The notes beneath the pieces are model-generated. The model was not told the origin of the DNA, did not search any database, and saw nothing but the letters and a program-made list of their open reading frames with translations. A stretch of 43,349 bases of DNA from JBFONV01 sp040779335 (lineage in GTDB: Bacteria > Pseudomonadota > Gammaproteobacteria > Enterobacterales > Alteromonadaceae). The stretch is from assembly GCA_040779335.1 (NCBI GenBank), contig JBFONV010000009.1, positions 1 to 43,349 of the forward strand. Direction: 5' to 3'. The position numbers were made by a program, and so were the translations under genes. Positions 7,575 through 16,097 of this stretch are shown here, piece by piece. Position 1 is the first letter of the stretch; each line of letters begins with the position of its first letter.

Positions 7575-9500
7575 ATGCCATCAATTCATTTATCTAACAT
7601 CAGTATTTATCCTATCAAATCAAGTGCAGGTATTAATATGTCAACCGCTTGGATTGATGATCTCGGACTAAGCTTTGATAGACGTTTTGTTATTACTGAT
7701 ACCAACGGTCTTTTTATCACCGCGCGTACCGATCCCAAAATATGCCTAATTCAAGCAAACTTAACGGCAAACGGTATAACCCTAACCGCGCCAGATATGC
7801 CGGTACTGGTGATTGAATATCAAAATTTCACCAATACATATCAAGCGGTGACCGTTTGGGGAGATCAAATAAACGCACAGCATTGCGGGCAACAATACGA
7901 CCAATGGTTGAGCCAATACTTGAACAAACCCTGCCAATTAAAATATTTTGGCGAACAATCTCGCAGACAAGTTAAAAACAAAACGAATGGCGTGTCGTTT
8001 GCTGATGGTTATCCGTTACTGTTGATTTCAAAAGCCTCGCTAGCTGATCTTAATAGCCGAACATCGGTGCATTTAACCATGGAAAGGTTTCGTCCAAACT
8101 TGGTTGTCGATGGCTGCGAAGCTTTTGCTGAAGATAGTTGGCAACACATTCGTATTGGTGAAGTAGAGTTTGAATTATCAAAACCTTGCTCTCGTTGTAT
8201 TTTTACTACCGTAGATCCACTGACCGCAGAAAAACAGCCAGATCAGGAACCATTAGCAACATTAAAATCGTATCGTCAGGTGTTAAGTGGCGATGTCATG
8301 TTTGGTCAAAACTTAATACAGCTCAACCAAGGAAAAATAACTATTGGCGATCCGGTTACCATAGTGAGTACTCAGCAACCTCCTGTTTTTTTACCCGCGA
8401 AAAAAACCAAGGCAGCGACGGCTAAAACGACCGAAACGACTAAACAAAACACCATAAAATGCATAAACATTATTGATGAAACTCACGATGTTAAAACCTT
8501 TATTTTTGCACACCAAAATTCTGCAATTAATCACTATATTTCTGGTCAGCATTTACCTATTTCACTGACCATTAACGGTAAAGTACACCATAGCTGTTAC
8601 ACCTTGTCGTCATCCCCCAGCATTGATAATCATTTAAGCATTACGGTTAAACGCGTTAAAAATGGACAGGTATCTAACTTCTTACATGATCATTTTCATG
8701 TCGGTGATACCTTGGCTGTAAATGCGCCAGCGGGCAACTTTCATTTAAAAGACAAACCGCTTGATAAAATATTGCTACTGTCTGCTGGGAGCGGCATTAC
8801 GCCAATGTTGTCTATGCTTAAAACCCTCACTCATGGGGCAGAGCAAGGTTTAGTCAAAAACGATATTGTTTTCTTTCATAGTGCGCACAGTGAACAAGAT
8901 TTGATCGCCAAAGAGCTAATCAAGGATCTGGCTACGCGCCACGGTAATTGTCAGGTGCGTTATACCTTAACGCGCGAACTACAATCGCAATGGCAAGATC
9001 ATCAGGGCCATATCAATAGCCAAATGCTGGTGAATATTCCCGATATCACCTCAAGACAAGTGTTTGTTTGCGGCCCACAAGGTTTTAGAGAAAGTGTCCA
9101 AACCCTATTACGTGACTTAGGTTTACCTGATTCCCATTATCATTTTGAAAGTTTTGGTCAGCGCCCAGCCACGCTAGAACAAGCGGAACAAGCGGAACAA
9201 GCGGAACAAAAAATAGTACCAAGCTCTAAACGAAAGAATATCAATATCTTGTTTGATACTTGGGACAAGTATCATCAAGGGAACAATAAAGAAACCATAC
9301 TAGAACAAGGCGAAGCGGCGGGACTTATCTTGCCCTATTCATGTCGCGGCGGCATGTGCGGTAGCTGTAAGGTAAAACTGGAAAGTGGTGAGGTCAAGCA
9401 AATGGCCACCGATGGTTTAACCGATGCAGAAAAACAGCAAAATTATGTTTTGGCCTGTAGTTGTATTCCGCTAACCGATGTTGTGATCACCAAAGCATAA
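7575..9500 (+). CDS. MOSC domain-flavin reductase-ferredoxin fusion protein
   Basis: This is a three-module redox protein of 641 residues. Residues about 1-115 are a MOSC N-terminal beta-barrel and about 115-265 a MOSC domain with the conserved cysteine region KPCSRCIFTTVDP (cysteines 205 and 208), which should bind molybdenum cofactor. A Lys/Thr/Ala-rich linker (about 272-294) leads to an FNR-type reductase with a flavin motif CYTLSSSP (near 341), an NAD(P) motif AGSGITPM (404-411) and CGPQGF (499-504). After an EQA-repeat linker comes a plant-type 2Fe-2S ferredoxin with cysteines 590, 595, 598 and 628. E. coli YcbX has the MOSC and ferredoxin parts but no reductase and detoxifies N-hydroxylated bases. 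This fusion could do similar N-oxide reduction without a partner reductase. ATG 7575 is preferred over TTG 7566; no strong ribosome site is seen. Confidence 0.88.
   Translation: MPSIHLSNISIYPIKSSAGINMSTAWIDDLGLSFDRRFVITDTNGLFITARTDPKICLIQANLTANGITLTAPDMPVLVIEYQNFTNTYQAVTVWGDQINAQHCGQQYDQWLSQYLNKPCQLKYFGEQSRRQVKNKTNGVSFADGYPLLLISKASLADLNSRTSVHLTMERFRPNLVVDGCEAFAEDSWQHIRIGEVEFELSKPCSRCIFTTVDPLTAEKQPDQEPLATLKSYRQVLSGDVMFGQNLIQLNQGKITIGDPVTIVSTQQPPVFLPAKKTKAATAKTTETTKQNTIKCINIIDETHDVKTFIFAHQNSAINHYISGQHLPISLTINGKVHHSCYTLSSSPSIDNHLSITVKRVKNGQVSNFLHDHFHVGDTLAVNAPAGNFHLKDKPLDKILLLSAGSGITPMLSMLKTLTHGAEQGLVKNDIVFFHSAHSEQDLIAKELIKDLATRHGNCQVRYTLTRELQSQWQDHQGHINSQMLVNIPDITSRQVFVCGPQGFRESVQTLLRDLGLPDSHYHFESFGQRPATLEQAEQAEQAEQKIVPSSKRKNINILFDTWDKYHQGNNKETILEQGEAAGLILPYSCRGGMCGSCKVKLESGEVKQMATDGLTDAEKQQNYVLACSCIPLTDVVITKA
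9177..9208 (+). repeat. In-gene 9-bp tandem repeat encoding EQA units
   Basis: The unit GAACAAGCG is repeated three times and is followed by a partial fourth copy. It encodes Glu-Gln-Ala repeats in the linker between the reductase and ferredoxin modules of the fusion protein. The exact copies suggest recent slippage, so linker length probably varies between strains. Confidence 0.85.
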
Positions 9501-9541
9501 GTTACACTTGATAAAACAGGTCATTATTAAGAGTGCAGAAT

Positions 9542-9916
9542 ATGAAAACACTCGCCCAAAAATCTATCGTAGTATTGTATGACGGCGCCTGTCCAACCTG
9601 CATTAAAGACAGGCACCTGTATGAGAAACTCGCCGGCTTTAACAATGAGTTAATTCAATGGCGCGATTTTAACAACCATGGCGCCTTATTAGTTGAATTT
9701 GAAATCTCACCGCTGGATGCCATGTATGAGCTACATTTGATCATCGACAACCAAGTAGTGGTCAAAGAAATAGACGCCTATATTGTCTTACTTAAACATA
9801 TCACTTGGTTAAAACCGCTGGCTTGGTTTATTCAAGTGCCACTCATTAAGCGACCTTTAAGTAAATATTATCGATACAGAGTACAGAAAAGGCTTACCCG
9901 AACGGGTCGAATTTAA
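9542..9916 (+). CDS. DCC-family thiol-disulfide oxidoreductase-like protein (DUF393)
   Basis: The product is about 124 residues. It opens with a beta strand and the motif DGACPTC (residues 14-20), the DGxCxxC signature of the DCC (DUF393) family, which has a thioredoxin-like fold with a CxxC pair. The biochemical role of the family is poorly known. The middle contains the typical DAMYELHLI strand and the C-terminus is basic (YRYRVQKRL). ATG 9542 with AAGAG eight bases upstream is preferred over GTG 9533. It follows the MOSC fusion by 41 bases in the same direction and may share its transcript, which fits a redox role. Confidence 0.85.
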   Translation: MKTLAQKSIVVLYDGACPTCIKDRHLYEKLAGFNNELIQWRDFNNHGALLVEFEISPLDAMYELHLIIDNQVVVKEIDAYIVLLKHITWLKPLAWFIQVPLIKRPLSKYYRYRVQKRLTRTGRI

Positions 9917-10006
9917 TAACGCTGCTGAGCACGACGCTTTAATGTCTGAGCATTTTGTTATAGTCTGCCCAAAGTAATATAAACAGCAATGAAGACAAGG
10001 CAACAC

Positions 10007-10747
10007 ATGAAACTAAATTGCGATCTAGGTGAAGGTTTTGGCTGCTGGCAAAAAGGCTTAGACGCTGAAATAATGCCTTTCATTGATTACGCCAATATCG
10101 CCTGTGGATTTCACGCTTCAGATCCGCTGACAATGCGCAAAACGGTGAAATTAGCGAAAGCCAATAATGTTGGTATTGGTGCCCATCCAGGGTATGCCGA
10201 TTTGATTGGCTTTGGTCGTCGTTCAATCGCTTATCCTGCTGATGAACTGATCGCTATCATTCAATATCAAATAGGGGCACTGCAAGCACTGTGTGAAAAT
10301 GAAGATACCTGTGTAAGCTATGTTAAACCGCACGGCGCTTTATATAACGACATGATGCGCGATCTCAATATTTTTACCTTAGTATGTCAGGCAATTTCAG
10401 CATTAAAATACCCACTACCATTGATGATACAGGCTTTGCCAAACACCTCAGCATTTAAAACTATCGCCGAACAATACGGTGTTCCGCTATGGTTCGAGGC
10501 ATTCGCCGATAGGCACTATCAAGATAACGGTCTGCTGACACCGCGTAGCAATGCCAATGCGGTGATCGAAAATGAAGATGAAGTACTGGCACGTTGTCGT
10601 TTATTGATTGATAAACAGCAATTGCTGAGTGAGAACAATCAAAACATTGCCTTACAGGTCGACACTTTATGCGTGCATGGCGATAACCCTCAAGCAGTAG
10701 CCTTAGTGAAACAGTTAAGAGCATTAATTGATGACATGTATAAATAA
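10007..10747 (+). CDS. pxpA: 5-oxoprolinase subunit A PxpA (LamB/YcsF family)
   Basis: PxpA works with PxpB and PxpC in ATP-dependent opening of 5-oxoproline (pyroglutamate) to glutamate. The protein of about 246 residues starts MKLNCDLGEGFG, the family signature with metal-binding Asp and Glu, and continues with IACGFHASDP, GIGAHPGYADLIGFGRR, VKPHGALYND and CVHGDNP, all conserved blocks of LamB/YcsF. ATG 10007 with ACAAGG upstream gives the usual N-terminus; an in-frame ATG at 9989 would add six residues. It is the first gene of a tight pxpABC operon. Confidence 0.95.
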   Translation: MKLNCDLGEGFGCWQKGLDAEIMPFIDYANIACGFHASDPLTMRKTVKLAKANNVGIGAHPGYADLIGFGRRSIAYPADELIAIIQYQIGALQALCENEDTCVSYVKPHGALYNDMMRDLNIFTLVCQAISALKYPLPLMIQALPNTSAFKTIAEQYGVPLWFEAFADRHYQDNGLLTPRSNANAVIENEDEVLARCRLLIDKQQLLSENNQNIALQVDTLCVHGDNPQAVALVKQLRALIDDMYK

Positions 10748-11464
10748 ATGATAATAATCAATGATATTCGTATTAGTGCCGTCAGCGAAAATGCGATTTT
10801 GCTCGAGTGGCCAGAAAAAATTTGCCCGATTCAACATCAGCAAATAATGCAATGTCAGTCCTTGCTCACGCAGTCTTTTAAAGCGTTAATTATTGATACC
10901 GTTGCCGCATACAATAGTTTGATGGTTTACTACCATTTTGAAAAAATAGTAGTAACGACGTTATTCGATAAACTGCAGACGCTGCTCGCCCATATAGATG
11001 ATAACGACACTCAGCAAAACGCTCTCAAGCCCATTATCATCCCTGTTTATTATGGAGAAGATGCCGGTTGGGATTTACTCGAGGTTGCAAAACGCTTATC
11101 AATCAGTATTGAAGACCTTATCGCCTGTCACACAAAAACAAGCTATCAGGCGTATGCATTAGGTTTCACCCCCGGATTTTGTTACCTTGGGCAACTCGAT
11201 AAGAAACTGCAATTACCACGCAGAGCGTCCCCTAGAATAAAAATCCCCCGTGGCGCGGTCGCCATTGCCGAACAGCAAACCGCTGTTTATCCGAATACTA
11301 GCCCTGGCGGTTGGCATATTATCGGACAAGCCCCTATTGAGATGTTCACTTGCCAACAGGATAACTTTGTCCCAACTATTTCCGTTGGGCAAAAAGTACA
11401 ATTTAAAGCAATTGATCGCCAAACTTTTAATGAAATGGGCGGTAAAGTCGAGTGCGAGAATTAA
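10748..11464 (+). CDS. pxpB: 5-oxoprolinase subunit B PxpB (KipI family)
   Basis: PxpB is the KipI-like half of the ATP-using part of the 5-oxoprolinase complex. The 238 residues contain the conserved block ALGFTPGFCYLG (about 137-148), then PRGAVAIAEQQTAVYP and SPGGWHIIGQ, typical of the cyclophilin-like KipI fold. The ATG directly follows the pxpA stop codon, and the end overlaps the possible GTG start of pxpC, so the three genes are very likely translated together. In Bacillus KipI inhibits a sporulation kinase; here the context makes the enzyme role the better reading. Confidence 0.94.
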   Translation: MIIINDIRISAVSENAILLEWPEKICPIQHQQIMQCQSLLTQSFKALIIDTVAAYNSLMVYYHFEKIVVTTLFDKLQTLLAHIDDNDTQQNALKPIIIPVYYGEDAGWDLLEVAKRLSISIEDLIACHTKTSYQAYALGFTPGFCYLGQLDKKLQLPRRASPRIKIPRGAVAIAEQQTAVYPNTSPGGWHIIGQAPIEMFTCQQDNFVPTISVGQKVQFKAIDRQTFNEMGGKVECEN

Positions 11465-11466
11465 CT

Positions 11467-12408
11467 ATGCCGATGCTGATGATCAAAAAAATTAATGGCT
11501 TGTGCACGATACAAGATTTAGGACGATTGCATGCTCAACACCTTGGTTTTAGCGCCGGTGGTGCGGCCGACGAGTATGGCTTTTTGTCTGCCAATAAATT
11601 ACTAGAAAATGATAGCAATGCCGCCGCATTAGAACTGACTTTTGCCAACATAGTCCTGCTTGCTCAGGCTGACTGCACGATAGCAATTACTGGAGCTGAT
11701 TGTCAGGTGTCAATCAACGACAAGCCTGCTGCCCTATGGCGCACGCTGCACCTGCACGTTGGGGATACCCTGTTGGTAAAAACCAAAAATACTGGCTTAC
11801 ATACTTATATCGCAATAGCAGGGGGTATCAACAGTAAAGTCTGGTTAAACAGTCGCGCACAAACGTTAAACGAAATCACCTTAGGCTTTGGTGAACCTCT
11901 GTTAGCAGCCAACAGTAAAATTAAGCTTAGCGCAAAGTGTTACCAACCAGAGTTAAACAATACTATCGCCATACCACAGGCGCAGCAATTTTATCCTACC
12001 GACGGTTTAACGCTGCGTTTCATACCCAGTACGTTATGGCAAAAACTGCCTTCATCTGTGCAACAACAGTTTTTAAAGCAAACGTACCAAATTTCGCCTG
12101 CGAGCAACCGTATGGGCTATCGACTGCTCGGGGAAGTGCTCAATATTGATGACAGCCAAACCACAACACTATCTAAACCCGTGACTTTTGGCGCCATTCA
12201 ATTACCCAATGATGGTCAACCAATCGTGTTAATGAAGGAGCGGCAAACCATTGGTGGCTATCCAGTGCTAGGCAGTGTGATACAAACTGATCTGTTTCGA
12301 TTAAGTCAACTTCGCCCAGCAAAAAAGGTAACCTTTGCGCCAGTGACCGTAGAATTTGCCCAACAGCAACTCAGTAGTTTTTACCAAAGATTCTCGCTAA
12401 AAAAATAA
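11467..12408 (+). CDS. pxpC: 5-oxoprolinase subunit C PxpC (KipA family)
   Basis: PxpC is the partner of PxpB and is related to the biotin-dependent carboxyltransferase/allophanate hydrolase subunit 2 family. The product of about 313 residues has the N-terminal CTIQDLGR block, the AGGAADEYGF substrate loop, AITGADC, the YIAIAGGI strand, SNRMGYRL and the near C-terminal LMKERQTIGGYPVLG block. Starts at GTG 11452, ATG 11467, ATG 11473 and ATG 11479 are possible. I chose 11467, three bases after the pxpB stop codon. It ends the operon; the next gene has its own ribosome site 70 bases on. Confidence 0.94.
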   Translation: MPMLMIKKINGLCTIQDLGRLHAQHLGFSAGGAADEYGFLSANKLLENDSNAAALELTFANIVLLAQADCTIAITGADCQVSINDKPAALWRTLHLHVGDTLLVKTKNTGLHTYIAIAGGINSKVWLNSRAQTLNEITLGFGEPLLAANSKIKLSAKCYQPELNNTIAIPQAQQFYPTDGLTLRFIPSTLWQKLPSSVQQQFLKQTYQISPASNRMGYRLLGEVLNIDDSQTTTLSKPVTFGAIQLPNDGQPIVLMKERQTIGGYPVLGSVIQTDLFRLSQLRPAKKVTFAPVTVEFAQQQLSSFYQRFSLKK

Positions 12409-12483
12409 ATTTACTTTTTTTGCATCTAAATAATCACTCGGGTGCATCTTAACTAATGTCTTTAACAAAAAATTTGGAGTTTG

Positions 12484-12846
12484 ATGATGAGCGGTGAAAT
12501 GATCCCTATTATTTTTTTTATTTGTTTAGCCTTAGTTGTTTGGAGTTTCTTTTTTTACGGTTCGAAAGCCAAAAAAGAGCAACAAGATACCATACAAAAA
12601 ATGATTGAAAGTGGTCAGGCATTGTCTCCTGATCTTATCGCCAGCATTGCCAAGCCGTCTGACAGTGACGACAGCCGAGATTTTTCGCGCGGTGTATTAT
12701 TAATAAGTGTTGCCCTATCTGTCGTACTTTATGGCAAATTTGGTATTGATAGTGAACCTGAGTTTATGAGTTTAGGGTTTTTCCCACTAACCTTAGGGAT
12801 CGCCTATTTGTTTATCTGGAAGTTTAAGCCAAAAAGTAAACACTAG
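12484..12846 (+). CDS. DUF6249-like small membrane protein
   Basis: The product is about 120 residues. A first helix at residues about 7-24 (IPIIFFICLALVVWSFFFYG) is followed by a cytoplasmic, charged stretch with a short helix (KEQQDTIQKMIESGQALSPDLIASI). Then come a DDSRDFSRG turn and two more hydrophobic segments (LLISVALSVVLYG and GFFPLTLGIAYLFIW). This layout matches the DUF6249 family that sits beside ECF sigma factors in Alteromonadales and Xanthomonadales. GGAG at 12476-12479 supports ATG 12484 or 12487. It probably belongs with the next two genes as a small regulatory unit. Confidence 0.7.
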   Translation: MMSGEMIPIIFFICLALVVWSFFFYGSKAKKEQQDTIQKMIESGQALSPDLIASIAKPSDSDDSRDFSRGVLLISVALSVVLYGKFGIDSEPEFMSLGFFPLTLGIAYLFIWKFKPKSKH

Positions 12847-12876
12847 AACTTAACACCTCATAAGCGCAACAATGTA

Positions 12877-13431
12877 ATGTCTTCCTTGACTAACGAAAGT
12901 GAATTAATCGCCAAAGTGCTGATCAGTAATGATCAGCAGGCTTTTTCACAGCTTGTTAAACATTACCAAAGCCCATTAAGGCAATATTGTCGGCGTTTAT
13001 CCGCTCCGGATCACAGCCTTGCTGATGACATTGCGCAGGAAACATTTATACAAGCTTACCGAAAATTAAATCTGTATGCAGGGAAGGCAAAGTTTCAAAG
13101 TTGGCTGTTTCGTATCGCCTATTTTCAATTCTTACAACATTTACGTAAAACCAAAGTTTATGATGAATTGGATGGAGACGCCGCATATATCTCTCCAGAC
13201 CTGCTTGGTGCAGACAAACGAGACATTGAGTCAGCTATGGTTAAACTGAAAGCCAGTGAAAGAGCATGTATCACATTGCAATATTCATTTGGCTATACCC
13301 ATGAAGAAATTAGTGAGATTTTAGATGTGCCCACCGGCACAATTAAGTCTCATATCAAGCGTGGCAAAGAAAAACTGTCAGCGTTATTAAATGTTCAATC
13401 CGATACAAATACGTTAACTGGAGTCGCATAA
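12877..13431 (+). CDS. ECF-type RNA polymerase sigma factor
   Basis: This 184-residue sigma-70-family protein has only regions 2 and 4. Region 2 (about residues 20-90) includes QLVKHYQSPLRQYCRRL, then DHSLADDIAQETFIQAYRKL and KFQSWLFRIAYF, which match the core-binding and -10 recognition helices. Region 4 (about 120-175) includes LKASERACITLQYSFGYTHEEISEIL and the helix-turn-helix end VPTGTIKSHIKRGKEKL. It is flanked by two membrane proteins, one of which may control it. The signal and target promoters are not visible. Confidence 0.92.
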   Translation: MSSLTNESELIAKVLISNDQQAFSQLVKHYQSPLRQYCRRLSAPDHSLADDIAQETFIQAYRKLNLYAGKAKFQSWLFRIAYFQFLQHLRKTKVYDELDGDAAYISPDLLGADKRDIESAMVKLKASERACITLQYSFGYTHEEISEILDVPTGTIKSHIKRGKEKLSALLNVQSDTNTLTGVA

Positions 13432-13432
13432 A

Positions 13433-13780
13433 ATGAATGACTTAGACGACTTATTATCACAACCTTTAGATGATATTCCTGATCAAGGATTTAGCCTGCA
13501 AGTACTGCATAATATGCAACAATACCGTCGTCGAAAAGCGATGTTTATTACCGCAGTGATACTGGCACTATTGTGTATTTTCATCTTTATTGTACCAATT
13601 AGCCCTTGGCTTAACATGTTCAGTGAACTCGCTGATGTTGCCGGCGAGCTCACCGGAGCCAGTGCTGAATTTTCCTCAGTAACCTACTCGGTCATCATGC
13701 AACAAATATTGCAAAAACCAATGATGGGATTCACGGTTTTATTGATTATTACCGCCGTTTTTAGTTGGCAAGAAAATTAA
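13433..13780 (+). CDS. Small membrane protein, possible anti-sigma partner
   Basis: The product has 115 residues. Residues 1-35 are soluble and begin with an acidic MNDLDDLLSQPLDDIPDQGF segment, then a basic QQYRRRK. Transmembrane segments lie at about 36-56 and 94-110. The start codon lies one base after the sigma factor's stop, so translation is coupled. A short cytoplasmic N-terminus, a membrane helix and coupling to an ECF sigma gene fit an anti-sigma factor, but no zinc-binding HxxxCxxC motif or other anti-sigma signature is present. Function is therefore inferred from context only. Confidence 0.65.
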   Translation: MNDLDDLLSQPLDDIPDQGFSLQVLHNMQQYRRRKAMFITAVILALLCIFIFIVPISPWLNMFSELADVAGELTGASAEFSSVTYSVIMQQILQKPMMGFTVLLIITAVFSWQEN

Positions 13781-13786
13781 CCCTGA

Positions 13787-13822
13787 GAATACGCCTTAAA
13801 TAACGTCAAGGCGTGTTCTTTT
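13787..13822 (+). terminator. Intrinsic terminator after the sigma factor unit
   Basis: GAATACGCCTT and AAGGCGTGTTC pair with one wobble around a 10-base loop, followed by TTTT. It sits 7 bases after the last stop of the sigma unit. Confidence 0.75.
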
Positions 13823-13938
13823 GCTCGCATTCTTCATAGATAATTGCGCAATAAACCTCAGTGGCTGCGCTGATCACTATTTATTTACGATAATTGCTAT
13901 TACAATAGCGGCCGTTTTCACAGAGAAAGGTAGTGAAC

Positions 13939-14529
13939 TTGCTATTAATGATCGACAATTATGATTCTTTTACGTTTAATTTGGTGCATTACTTTCGTGC
14001 GCTCAAGCAAGACGTTGAAGTGTATCGTAATAACGAGATCAGCATTGACGACATCAAACACATGTTGCCAGAGTACATTGTGATTTCGCCGGGTCCATGT
14101 GATCCCAATAGTGCAGGCTTATCGTTGGCTATTGTCGAACACTTTGCCGGTGTCATTCCTATCCTTGGGGTGTGCCTAGGGCATCAGTGCATTGCACAAT
14201 ACTATGGCGCGACTATTGAAAAGGCCGCAAAAGTGATGCACGGTAAAACCTGTGATATCTATCATGGTGAACAAGGTATATTTCAATCGCTCAATAACCC
14301 GCTGCAAGTCACGCGTTATCATTCATTAATCGTTAATAAGCACTCACTACCTAATGAGCTTGAGGTCACGGCGTGGAGCCATGATGAAAATGGTAATAAG
14401 CACGAAATTATGGGCCTTAAACATAAAACGCTGGCTGTGGAGGGTGTGCAGTTCCATCCAGAATCAGTATTAACAGAACAAGGGCATCAACTACTTGAAA
14501 ATTTTATCAGTCGCTATAGTACAAAATAA
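13939..14529 (+). CDS. pabA: Aminodeoxychorismate/anthranilate synthase glutaminase component
   Basis: This class I glutamine amidotransferase supplies ammonia to the chorismate-using partner (PabB for folate, possibly TrpE for tryptophan). The protein of about 196 residues begins with the family block MIDNYDSFTFNL, then ISPGPCDP. It has the catalytic cysteine in GVCLGHQCI, the oxyanion-region YHSLIV, and the catalytic pair in VQFHPESV. Among possible starts (GTG 13933, TTG 13939, ATG 13948), TTG 13939 is eight bases from AGAAAGG and gives MLLMIDNYDS, aligning with E. coli PabA MILLIDNYDS. Location just before argD, as near E. coli pabA-argD, favours pabA over trpG. Confidence 0.88.
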   Translation: MLLMIDNYDSFTFNLVHYFRALKQDVEVYRNNEISIDDIKHMLPEYIVISPGPCDPNSAGLSLAIVEHFAGVIPILGVCLGHQCIAQYYGATIEKAAKVMHGKTCDIYHGEQGIFQSLNNPLQVTRYHSLIVNKHSLPNELEVTAWSHDENGNKHEIMGLKHKTLAVEGVQFHPESVLTEQGHQLLENFISRYSTK

Positions 14530-14685
14530 TACCTTCTATTTTTATAGAATAGCTTTAGTATAAAGAGCAGACGTTAACGATTTATGCGCAAGTGCCGATA
14601 ACTAAAAAGCAATGGATATTGCTATTGTTCACTAATACACGCAAGCCTATTTTTAATACCCAAAACCGATAGACTTTTACATTTA

Positions 14686-15831
14686 ATGCAAATATTTGAA
14701 GACAACGACACCATTTCCCCTTTATATAGGCGCGCGCTTAGCCTGACCATTAGTAAAGATTTTGCCTCGGAAAAAAATGGCAAAATGTCGCCCGTAGAGC
14801 GCCAAAATAGCGAGCAAGCTAATCGTCGCAGAGAGTTGTTGGCGGTAGAAGAACAGGCAAATAAAGACAAAATTATCGAAGAGCACGGACAAAATTACTT
14901 TCGTGAACAAGTGATGGCGAAGTTTTATGCCCAAGTAAGTGCGCAAATTAATAGTGACTTTGAAAATAAAGAGAAGCTTTATAAAGAAATTTTAAGCATA
15001 GATGATGCAGCCCCAGCAGTAATGGAAATATTGTCGGTAAAAGCGGCGTCAATTAATCGCATCACCCCGCTAGTCAAGTCTTTACCTTGGCTGGCCAGTG
15101 ATGTCGTTAACCTAGTTAACAAACCTCAATATCGAAAACGCGCAGACGTACAAGTGACCGAACCGAGTTTGGCGTTAAGTTATATTGGCCTAGATAATCT
15201 CAAACTGGTGATGCCAACCTTTATTTTAAAGAGTTGGTTACCAGTAAGTACCGCACCTTATCCGTTAATGAAACGCAAGCTGTGGAATGATAGTTTATCG
15301 GTTGCCCTAGCATCAAAAGTATTGGCCAAAGCGCAAGGTATTGACGACTTCAGTGCCTTTACTGCGGGCATGCTCAGCAATATTGGCTTATTAGCCGTGA
15401 CCCGATGTTTTTTGAATACCTTCAACGAAATACACAGTACTGAACTTCGCGCAGCATATGACGAACGTGATAAGAAACTGCATGATATCTTAGTTCAAGT
15501 CAACGCTTCACCTGAGTTATTGCTGGAACAGCTCGCGGTTCGCAGTAGTAAAATAGCGGCCGATTTAGTGGAACAAATGGGCTTTGAACGGCTGCAAATC
15601 ACTGAGGCGCTGTTTGATTTGGCTTACGGTAATAATATCCGCAACATGTGTCCAATCGCGCAAATTGTCGCTAAGGCAAAAGCCTACGTCGCATTTAGAA
15701 GCTTAGCCAAAGAAGACTTAATTGCAGGAAATGAAGCAAAATCTTGGTTAAGTGCGGTAAAACTCACGCCAAATGACATAAACTTGCTGAAAAAGAGCGA
15801 TATTGATCATATTAAACTCAATTTTAAGTAA
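14686..15831 (+). CDS. HDOD-domain protein
   Basis: The product has 381 residues and no signal peptide. Residues about 1-95 are charged and helical, with a coiled-coil-like stretch (RQNSEQANRRRELLAVEEQANKD in part). The HDOD domain covers about 105-330: IDDAAPAVMEILSV, LSYIGLDNLKLVMPTF, then WNDSLSVALASKVLA and FTAGMLSNIGLLA, the degenerate equivalents of HD-GYP metal motifs. The catalytic His-Asp pair is not seen, so it is probably a signalling or scaffold protein, not a phosphodiesterase. HDOD genes between pabA and argD occur in Shewanella and relatives (from memory). The ribosome site is weak. Confidence 0.85.
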   Translation: MQIFEDNDTISPLYRRALSLTISKDFASEKNGKMSPVERQNSEQANRRRELLAVEEQANKDKIIEEHGQNYFREQVMAKFYAQVSAQINSDFENKEKLYKEILSIDDAAPAVMEILSVKAASINRITPLVKSLPWLASDVVNLVNKPQYRKRADVQVTEPSLALSYIGLDNLKLVMPTFILKSWLPVSTAPYPLMKRKLWNDSLSVALASKVLAKAQGIDDFSAFTAGMLSNIGLLAVTRCFLNTFNEIHSTELRAAYDERDKKLHDILVQVNASPELLLEQLAVRSSKIAADLVEQMGFERLQITEALFDLAYGNNIRNMCPIAQIVAKAKAYVAFRSLAKEDLIAGNEAKSWLSAVKLTPNDINLLKKSDIDHIKLNFK

Positions 15832-16038
15832 TTTTTTTTGATTATTTATGAAATGCCCTCAAGTCGACCAATGCTAACCTAGCGCCAGCAGCACAGATAT
15901 GTACTAATATCTACCTTGTTTCGTACCTAGAAATAGTTATGCACTTTATTTGAACAAAACCCTTCAAGCCTTTGTTTTTCAACGCTTACAGCCAGTTCAT
16001 AGGAGACAAGAGCCTTTCCTTCTGGCATACTAGTCGCC

Positions 16039-16054
16039 TGATTTTTTATAATCA
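16039..16054 (+). promoter_or_regulatory. Inverted repeat over the -10 of the argD/astC promoter, possible ArgR site
   Basis: TGATTTTTTATAATCA is a symmetric sequence with half-sites TGATT and AATCA. It contains TATAAT (16047-16052), a good -10 box, about 45 bases before the start codon. The half-sites resemble those of ArgR boxes (TGAAT/ATTCA), though the spacing is two bases longer than the E. coli consensus. An operator overlapping the -10 is plausible; binding is not shown. Confidence 0.4.
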
Positions 16055-16097
16055 AAAAAATTAACTGATACTCTCTATATGATATGAGGATTGAACA

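Noticed and set aside
14535..14556. Short stem TTCTAT/ATAGAA after pabA as a terminator
   Set aside because: Only 6 AT-rich base pairs and no T-run; too weak to claim.
14622..14946. Two minus-strand ORFs over the HDOD gene start
   Set aside because: They lie antisense to the HDOD gene, which has a clear domain; no motif in either.
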